Below, piece by piece: positions 1 to 3,728 of a DNA stretch of 5,906 bases. Below the pieces are notes generated by a model, which saw only the letters and a list, made by a program, of their open reading frames with translations, searched no databases and was not told the DNA's origin. Position 1 is the first letter of the stretch, and every line of letters begins with the position of its first letter. The position numbers were made by a program, and so were the translations under genes. The stretch is from contig CALMXW010000025.1 in the NCBI GenBank assembly GCA_937871115.1, positions 1-5,906 of the forward strand, given 5' to 3'. The DNA comes from an uncultured bacterium. Its GTDB lineage: Bacteria > Patescibacteriota > Minisyncoccia > Phycocordibacterales > CAIJYI01.

Positions 1-488
1 TATCCGTCGCGGACGAGCCATTGCGGGACGCTTGAGGCAGCTTGTTTCTCGAGCGTGGCCTTGATGACAGGATTTTCTTTCAGTTTTTCAGAGACAACGA
101 GCTGTTCGCCTGGGGTGACATGGTAAGAAGGGATGCTCATACGGCGGCCATTGAGGGATACGTGGCCATGGTTGACTGTCTGGCGAGCGTGGGCGAGGGT
201 AGGGGAGAAACCGAGGCGGTAGATTACGTTGTCGAGGCGTGTTTCGAGGTAGCGGAGGAGAGCGTCGGAACGGTCGGCAGATTTTGACGTCTCGGTAATA
301 CCGCGGCGGAGGTCTTTCTCTGAAACGCCATAGAGAAACTTGAGCTTCTGCTTTTCTTCGAGGCGAATACCGTAGTCGGTCTTCTTGCTCATATGTTTGC
401 GCTCGTGCGCCTGACCACGCCCCTCGTCTTCACGGAGGAGGCCAAAACGGCGCATTCGCTTCTTTTTTGGTCCTGTGTATCGTCCCAT
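1..488 (-). CDS. rpsD: 30S ribosomal protein S4 (uS4), 5' part, cut by left edge
   Basis: S4 is a primary 16S rRNA-binding protein that nucleates 30S assembly. The reverse strand from 488 gives 162 complete codons with no stop, opening MGRYTGPKKKRMRRFG, the typical S4 N-terminus. The S4 RNA-binding fold lies at about residues 83-145 and contains RLDNVIYRLGF, ARQTVNHGHVSLNGR and HVTPGEQLVVSE. The family is usually about 200 residues, so roughly 40 C-terminal residues lie outside the window. The N-terminal part has no cysteines, so this is a zinc-free form. An in-frame ATG 12 bases upstream (498-500) overlaps the predicted -10 box, and the family consensus also favours 488. The gene is divergent from rpsP and starts with its own promoter, so here it is not immediately preceded by rpsK as in the common rpsM-rpsK-rpsD-rpoA cluster. 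Identification is secure. Confidence 0.96.
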   Translation of the reverse strand, partial: MGRYTGPKKKRMRRFGLLREDEGRGQAHERKHMSKKTDYGIRLEEKQKLKFLYGVSEKDLRRGITETSKSADRSDALLRYLETRLDNVIYRLGFSPTLAHARQTVNHGHVSLNGRRMSIPSYHVTPGEQLVVSEKLKENPVIKATLEKQAASSVPQWLVRDG

Positions 489-498
489 AGTGTTCCCC

Positions 499-527
499 AT
501 ATTATGCGAAGCGAGAAGAGAAGTCAA
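499..527 (-). promoter_or_regulatory. Predicted sigma70-type promoter of rpsD
   Basis: On the minus strand a -35 box TTGACT (522-527) is separated by 17 bases from TAATAT (499-504, four of six matches to TATAAT). The predicted transcription start, about seven bases past the -10, falls near 491-493. That leaves only 2-5 bases before the rpsD ATG at 488, so the transcript would be nearly leaderless. A GGGGA run lies just upstream of the ATG but would be mostly outside such a transcript. The call rests on box matching only. Confidence 0.6.
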
Positions 528-536
528 TACTTCTGC

Positions 537-559
537 GGGTGGGGCTCTGGGCCAGGGGG
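537..559 (+). other. G-quadruplex-capable G-run between divergent promoters
   Basis: Four runs of three or more G occur with short loops: GGG (537-539), T, GGGG (541-544), CTCT, GGG (549-551), CCA, GGGGG (555-559). This meets the usual G3+N1-7 rule for an intramolecular G-quadruplex on the plus strand. Further GG pairs continue to 569. The run lies exactly between the -35 boxes of rpsD (522-527) and rpsP (570-575), so it is probably untranscribed promoter DNA. Folding in the cell is inference. Confidence 0.6.
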
Positions 560-569
560 TGGCAGGCGG

Positions 570-597
570 TTGACTCCTAAACCCTTTGTGCTAGTAT
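570..597 (+). promoter_or_regulatory. Predicted extended -10 promoter of rpsP, leaderless
   Basis: TTGACT (570-575, five of six matches) is followed after 16 bases by TAGTAT (592-597). The -10 is preceded directly by TGC (589-591), an extended -10 element. Counting seven bases past the -10 puts transcription start at 604, which is the A of the rpsP ATG. No Shine-Dalgarno sequence precedes the gene, in keeping with a leaderless mRNA. The same TGCTAGnAT box occurs before secG. Confidence 0.65.
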
Positions 598-603
598 ATC
601 CCT

Positions 604-1023
604 ATGCTTATTATCCGATTACAGCGAGTGGGCAGGAAGAACGACCCATCATTTCGCATCATATTGACCGACTCAAAGCGCGCCGCGAAAACCGGTAGCG
701 TCCTTGAAATACTCGGGTCTTATGATGCACGAAAAGGGAAGCCAGCCCTCAAAAACGACCGTGTTCTCCACTGGATATCTGTTGGGGCTCAAACATCCAA
801 CACGGTGCACAACCTTTTGGTGTCTGAGAAAGTTATAGAAGGCAAGAAGATCAATGTTCTTCCGAAGAAGACTCCTCCAAAGAAAGAAGTTGTCGAAGAG
901 GAAAAAAAGGAAGAAGTGAAAGCGCCTGAAGAAAAGGCAGAACCAGCAGAAATTAAAGAAGAGCCGGTAGCAGAACCAGAAGTAGTAGAAGAGAAGAAAG
1001 AGGAAGTCGCAGTTGCAGAATAA
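604..1023 (+). CDS. rpsP: 30S ribosomal protein S16 (bS16) with charged C-terminal tail
   Basis: S16 binds 16S rRNA in the 5' and central domains and helps 30S assembly. Residues 1 to about 87 form the S16 domain: it opens MLIIRLQRVGRKNDPSFRI, and RVLHWISVGAQTSNTVHNLL matches the family's W-x-x-x-GAQ-x-[ST]-x-x-V region. The start fits the family, whose proteins usually open M-[VL]-x-I-R-L. The remaining 50 or so residues are a low-complexity tail almost entirely of E, K, P, A and V, with no predicted fold. S16 is usually about 75-100 residues, so 139 is long. The tail is read in frame to a TAA stop and uses ordinary codons, so it does not look like a frameshift artefact. khpA lies 121 bases downstream, a pairing also seen in Firmicutes, and rpsD is divergent. 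No terminator is visible after the gene. Confidence 0.96.
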   Translation: MLIIRLQRVGRKNDPSFRIILTDSKRAAKTGSVLEILGSYDARKGKPALKNDRVLHWISVGAQTSNTVHNLLVSEKVIEGKKINVLPKKTPPKKEVVEEEKKEEVKAPEEKAEPAEIKEEPVAEPEVVEEKKEEVAVAE

Positions 1024-1050
1024 GAAAGACGATTACCCACAGCTTGACAC

Positions 1051-1079
1051 TTGACAAAAAGTGTGACTAAGTATACAAT
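1051..1079 (+). promoter_or_regulatory. Strong predicted promoter of khpA with duplicated -35
   Basis: A perfect -35 TTGACA (1051-1056) lies 17 bases before TACAAT (1074-1079, five of six). A second perfect TTGACA sits seven bases earlier (1044-1049). An inverted repeat, ACACTT (1047-1052) and AAGTGT (1059-1064), overlaps the -35 and could be an operator or chance. Predicted transcription start is near 1086, giving khpA a leader of about 59 bases, unlike the near-zero leaders of its neighbours. Confidence 0.7.
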
Positions 1080-1097
1080 CAAATTACTTACACATAA

Positions 1098-1114
1098 GCT
1101 GTCAGGTCGGCAGC
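1098..1114 (+). promoter_or_regulatory. Small hairpin in the khpA 5' leader
   Basis: GCTGTC (1098-1103) pairs with GGCAGC (1109-1114), including one G-U pair, around the loop AGGTC. It lies about 12 bases into the predicted leader of the khpA mRNA. Downstream, TTATT (1120-1124) and AATAA (1130-1134) can form a weak A/T stem. No known riboswitch or ribosomal-protein leader was recognised; a regulatory role is speculative. Confidence 0.3.
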
Positions 1115-1144
1115 AAGATTTATTAGAGAAATAAGTTTAGTACA

Positions 1145-1453
1145 ATGCAGAAACACCTCGATCAAGAATTTCTTGAATATGTTGTTAAAAGCTTGGTTGA
1201 TAATCCGGACGCAGTAAAGGTGGAGCGCACGGTCGACGAAATGGGAGTTCTTCTCATCCTCGACGTATCGCCCGAAGATATGGGCAAGATCATTGGCCGC
1301 AGCGGCAAGACCGCCCAGGCAATCCGATCCCTTCTTCGCGTTGTCGGCATGAAGAACCATGCTCGTGTTACTTTGAAGGTCAATGAGCCTGTCGGCGGAA
1401 AGAGAAGCGCCATGCAGAGCGTAGACGACGCTATGGAAGGTCTCAAGATCTAA
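1145..1453 (+). CDS. khpA: KH-domain RNA-binding protein KhpA (YlqC family)
   Basis: KhpA is a small cytoplasmic RNA-binding protein. In Gram-positive bacteria it partners KhpB/EloR/Jag and affects sRNA binding and cell elongation. The 102-residue product carries a KH domain whose RNA-contacting GxxG loop is seen in GKIIGRSGKT (G51-R-S-G54), followed by the helix AQAIRSLLRVVG. The N-terminal DQEFLEYVVKSLVDNPDAV matches the start of the family, which fixes ATG 1145. The family is usually about 75-80 residues; here some 22 residues (from about residue 81, EPVGGKRSAM onwards) extend past the KH fold. It follows rpsP, as in the rpsP-khpA-rimM-trmD order of Firmicutes, but rimM and trmD are absent and a terminator follows. 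No clear ribosome binding site precedes it. KhpB is not in the window. Confidence 0.92.
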   Translation: MQKHLDQEFLEYVVKSLVDNPDAVKVERTVDEMGVLLILDVSPEDMGKIIGRSGKTAQAIRSLLRVVGMKNHARVTLKVNEPVGGKRSAMQSVDDAMEGLKI

Positions 1454-1473
1454 AGATTTCTCACTCAAATTTA

Positions 1474-1517
1474 AAAGCAAAGACCGTACTGGCAGTGACT
1501 GGTGCGGTTTTTGTTTT
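1474..1517 (+). terminator. Rho-independent terminator after khpA, possibly bidirectional
   Basis: Bases 1474-1492 pair without a break with 1499-1517 (19 pairs, five of them G-U) around the six-base loop CAGTGA. The core is ACCGTACTGG against CTGGTGCGGT. The 3' arm ends in TTTTTGTTTT and the 5' arm begins with a matching A-rich run, so the structure could also act on the minus strand. It starts 20 bases after the khpA stop and separates rpsP-khpA from the secG unit. Confidence 0.88.
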
Positions 1518-1540
1518 CGGTTCGCCTGTGGAAAGCTCCA

Positions 1541-1569
1541 TTGCGCCCGGGGGCAGATTTTGCTAGAAT
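1541..1569 (+). promoter_or_regulatory. Predicted extended -10 promoter of secG, leaderless
   Basis: A weak -35 TTGCGC (1541-1546) lies 17 bases before TAGAAT (1564-1569, five of six), which is preceded by TGC (1561-1563). Predicted transcription start is near 1576, one base before the secG ATG at 1577. A start from the in-frame ATG at 1568 would overlap the -10 box and would not be transcribed. The promoter sits just after the khpA terminator, as expected for a new unit. Confidence 0.65.
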
Positions 1570-1576
1570 GCCTAGT

Positions 1577-1807
1577 ATGCAGTCAATTATACAGTTTCTC
1601 CCATGGATTCAGGCCGGACTCTCGGTAGTTTTGGTGGTGCTCATACTTTTGCAACGAAGCGAAGCAGGTCTCGGTACCGCCTTTGGCGATTCGGGTAATG
1701 CTGTCACCTATACTCGTAGAGGAGCGGAGAAAATCATGTTTCGTACGACGATCATCATCGCAGTGCTTTTTGCCCTGCTCTCGATCGCGGTACTTGTGCT
1801 TAAATAG
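1577..1807 (+). CDS. secG: Preprotein translocase subunit SecG
   Basis: SecG is the small membrane subunit of the SecYEG channel that aids SecA-driven protein export. The 76-residue product has two hydrophobic spans, about residues 6-26 and 55-74. They are joined by the diagnostic loop LLQRSEAGLGTAFGDSG followed by TRRGAEKI. Two transmembrane helices with a Gly-rich loop after LLQ is the SecG pattern, and the length is normal for the short form. ATG 1577 is preferred over the ATG at 1568 or a GTG at 1502, because the promoter boxes lie over those upstream starts and the extra residues look like terminator and promoter sequence. The stop is TAG. The next gene begins 54 bases later with no terminator between, so the two may share a transcript. 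Confidence 0.93.
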   Translation: MQSIIQFLPWIQAGLSVVLVVLILLQRSEAGLGTAFGDSGNAVTYTRRGAEKIMFRTTIIIAVLFALLSIAVLVLK

Positions 1808-1861
1808 CAGAAGCTTTATCAAGCTGGAAACTTTCTGGTTGGTAAACTCGTAACTCTCTTT

Positions 1862-3697
1862 GTGGAAAATCAAGAAGATACATTAGAAGATTTATCGCTT
1901 TCCCCTTCAGAGGAACAAAGTGTTTCTGAGGATGCGGAGAAGCAGTGGAAGTCTCGCCCCTGGCCTTCCTTTGCGCGTGAGAATATCCTTCTCGCGGTGT
2001 ATTCGTTTTCAAAACGCCAGAAGACTATTTTCTTCTCCCTCCTCGCTTTCTGTTTAATAGGTGGCATTGGCTTTCTCTGGACACTCAACGATCACTTCCT
2101 CGTAGATATTCCGAGCAATGGAGGCGTCCTTACGGAGGGGATTGTGGGTACTCCGCGTTTTATCAACCCGGTACTCGCGGCATCAGATACGGATGATGAC
2201 ATCTCTTCGCTCGTATACTCTGGTCTCATGCGCGTTTCAGGAGACGGGACGCTCATCCCTGACCTCGCCGAGTCATACACGCTTTCCGAAGATGGCCGCA
2301 CGTATACCTTTGTCCTCAAGTCAAATCTTGTGTGGCACGATGGTAAGCCGGTAACATCTGCTGACGTGAAATTTACCATCGACAAAGTGAAGGATTCCAA
2401 CCTACGGAGCCCGAGCCGAGGAAATTGGGACGGTGTGACAGTGGAGGTGGTAGACGAAAAGACCATCAAGTTTACGCTCTCAGGTGCGTACGAGCCTTTT
2501 CTTGAAAATACAACGCTTGGCATTCTCCCAGTACATCTGTGGAGTAATCTTTCGGCAGAAGAATTTACTGCGAGTCCGCTCAACATGCATCCTGTAGGAA
2601 CAGGGCCCTATAAAATCTCAGAAGAAAAACTTTTAGAATCAGGTGTCCCAGAATATTTCGATCTCCAAGCATTTGATGATTTTCCTTTGGGGAAAGCACA
2701 CATACAAACAATACGACTTCGTTTTTATGGAAGCGAAGGTGATCTTTTTACCGCATACAAAAAAGGGGAAGTTGAATCGGCTGGCAGCATTTCTTCGGAT
2801 CGGATCCCAGAGATACAGCAAAGAGGCGATAGGGTAGAGAAAGCGCCACTCCCTCGTGTGTTTGGAGTCTTCTTCGACCAAGCAAATCAAGAAGTTTTTA
2901 TCGATACCGCCGCGAGAAAGGCGCTTGACAAATCAGTCAACAGGGATAAGATAATAAACACTATTCTCAATGGAGAGGCTACAGCGGTTTCGGGACCATT
3001 TCCTCCCGGATCACTCGGGTGGGCAGGTGATGAGGCTTCTCTCGAAGAAGCAAACGCCACAGCAACTCCTTCTTCGAATATTGAAGAAGCCAAACACATT
3101 CTCCAATCCGCCGGCTGGTCATACAGCGAAGCAGACGGTGTGTGGGAGAAAAAAGGAAAGAAGGATACTCAGCAATTGGCCTTTTCTCTTTCTACTTCAG
3201 ATTCGCCAGAGCTCAAAGCAGCAGCTCTCAGCTTGAAGCAGGATTGGGAAGCGCTCGGGGCAAAAGTTGAGGTGAAAATTTTTGAAGCGGGTGATCTGAA
3301 TCAAAACATCATTCGGCCGAGAAAATATGAAGCGCTTCTTTTTGGAGAAATTGTTGGCCGCGACCCAGACCCGTACGCTTTTTGGCACTCTTCACAACGA
3401 CTTGACCCTGGATTGAATATCGCCTTGTATGCGAACGTAAAGACAGACAAGCTTCTTGAGAAAATGCGCGAGACGACAAACCTGGAAGAGCGACAAAAGA
3501 TGTATCGGGATTTTGAGAATGAAATTAGAAACGATGTGCCGGCAGTATTCCTTTACTCTCCGCAGTTCTTGTATGTTTTGCCAAAAACTATGGGAGGTGT
3601 CTCATTGCCGCCGATCACCCATTCTTCGGAACGGTTTTCGCAAGTATACAATTGGTATAAAGAGACAGAACGAGTCTGGAAAATATTTGCACAATAA
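1862..3697 (+). CDS. Peptide-type ABC transporter substrate-binding protein, membrane-anchored (SBP_bac_5)
   Basis: Proteins of this family (OppA/DppA-like) capture oligopeptides or similar ligands outside the membrane for an ABC importer. The 611-residue product has an acidic, presumably cytoplasmic stretch (1 to about 54), one hydrophobic span (about 55-76, IFFSLLAFCLIGGIGFLW) and a long extracytoplasmic domain. Family marks are GLMRVSGDG (121-129), AESYTLSEDGRTYTFVLK (136-153) followed by W-HDGKPVTSADV, PVGTGPYKI (244-252) and DPDPYAFWHS (501-510). Cys64 sits in the span, but the residue before it is Phe, so it is a poor lipobox; an uncleaved anchor is more likely than a lipoprotein. The start is GTG 1862 with no Shine-Dalgarno sequence. 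The frame stays open upstream to the secG stop, so the start is the least certain part. No permease or ATPase gene is nearby, and the ligand cannot be told. Confidence 0.88.
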   Translation: MENQEDTLEDLSLSPSEEQSVSEDAEKQWKSRPWPSFARENILLAVYSFSKRQKTIFFSLLAFCLIGGIGFLWTLNDHFLVDIPSNGGVLTEGIVGTPRFINPVLAASDTDDDISSLVYSGLMRVSGDGTLIPDLAESYTLSEDGRTYTFVLKSNLVWHDGKPVTSADVKFTIDKVKDSNLRSPSRGNWDGVTVEVVDEKTIKFTLSGAYEPFLENTTLGILPVHLWSNLSAEEFTASPLNMHPVGTGPYKISEEKLLESGVPEYFDLQAFDDFPLGKAHIQTIRLRFYGSEGDLFTAYKKGEVESAGSISSDRIPEIQQRGDRVEKAPLPRVFGVFFDQANQEVFIDTAARKALDKSVNRDKIINTILNGEATAVSGPFPPGSLGWAGDEASLEEANATATPSSNIEEAKHILQSAGWSYSEADGVWEKKGKKDTQQLAFSLSTSDSPELKAAALSLKQDWEALGAKVEVKIFEAGDLNQNIIRPRKYEALLFGEIVGRDPDPYAFWHSSQRLDPGLNIALYANVKTDKLLEKMRETTNLEERQKMYRDFENEIRNDVPAVFLYSPQFLYVLPKTMGGVSLPPITHSSERFSQVYNWYKETERVWKIFAQ

Positions 3698-3717
3698 TTT
3701 AACTATTATTTACTAAC

Positions 3718-3723
3718 TATAAC
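3718..3723 (+). promoter_or_regulatory. Possible -10 box just before rnj
   Basis: TATAAC (five of six matches) ends six bases before the rnj ATG in the 31-base A/T-rich gap after the solute-binding protein gene. It would place transcription start at the ATG itself. No -35 match is visible at 16-18 bases and no TGn extension is present, so this is weaker than the rpsP and secG boxes. rnj could instead be read from upstream. Confidence 0.4.
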
Positions 3724-3728
3724 GTAAT

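Noticed and set aside
42..287. Plus-strand open frame opposite rpsD
   Set aside because: The minus strand here encodes clear ribosomal protein S4; the plus frame has no recognisable features.
1088..1480. Minus-strand open frame across khpA
   Set aside because: It overlaps the convincing KH-domain gene entirely and runs into the terminator hairpin; no domain is seen.
1502..1576. Upstream GTG or ATG start for secG adding up to 25 residues
   Set aside because: The added segment covers the terminator tail and the promoter boxes and does not resemble a SecG N-terminus.
1805..1864. secG and the solute-binding protein gene lie in the same frame, separated only by one TAG, suggesting read-through fusion
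   Set aside because: The 18 codons between them look non-coding and the SecG end is natural. TAG recoding is not expected here; known recoding in CPR lineages concerns TGA.
2092..2586. Minus-strand open frame of 164 codons
   Set aside because: Antisense to the conserved solute-binding protein sequence; serine- and arginine-rich, typical of a shadow frame.
3693..3710. AATAAT/ATTATT inverted repeat after the solute-binding protein stop as a terminator
   Set aside because: Only six A/T pairs, overlapping the stop codon and lacking a U-tract; too weak to call.
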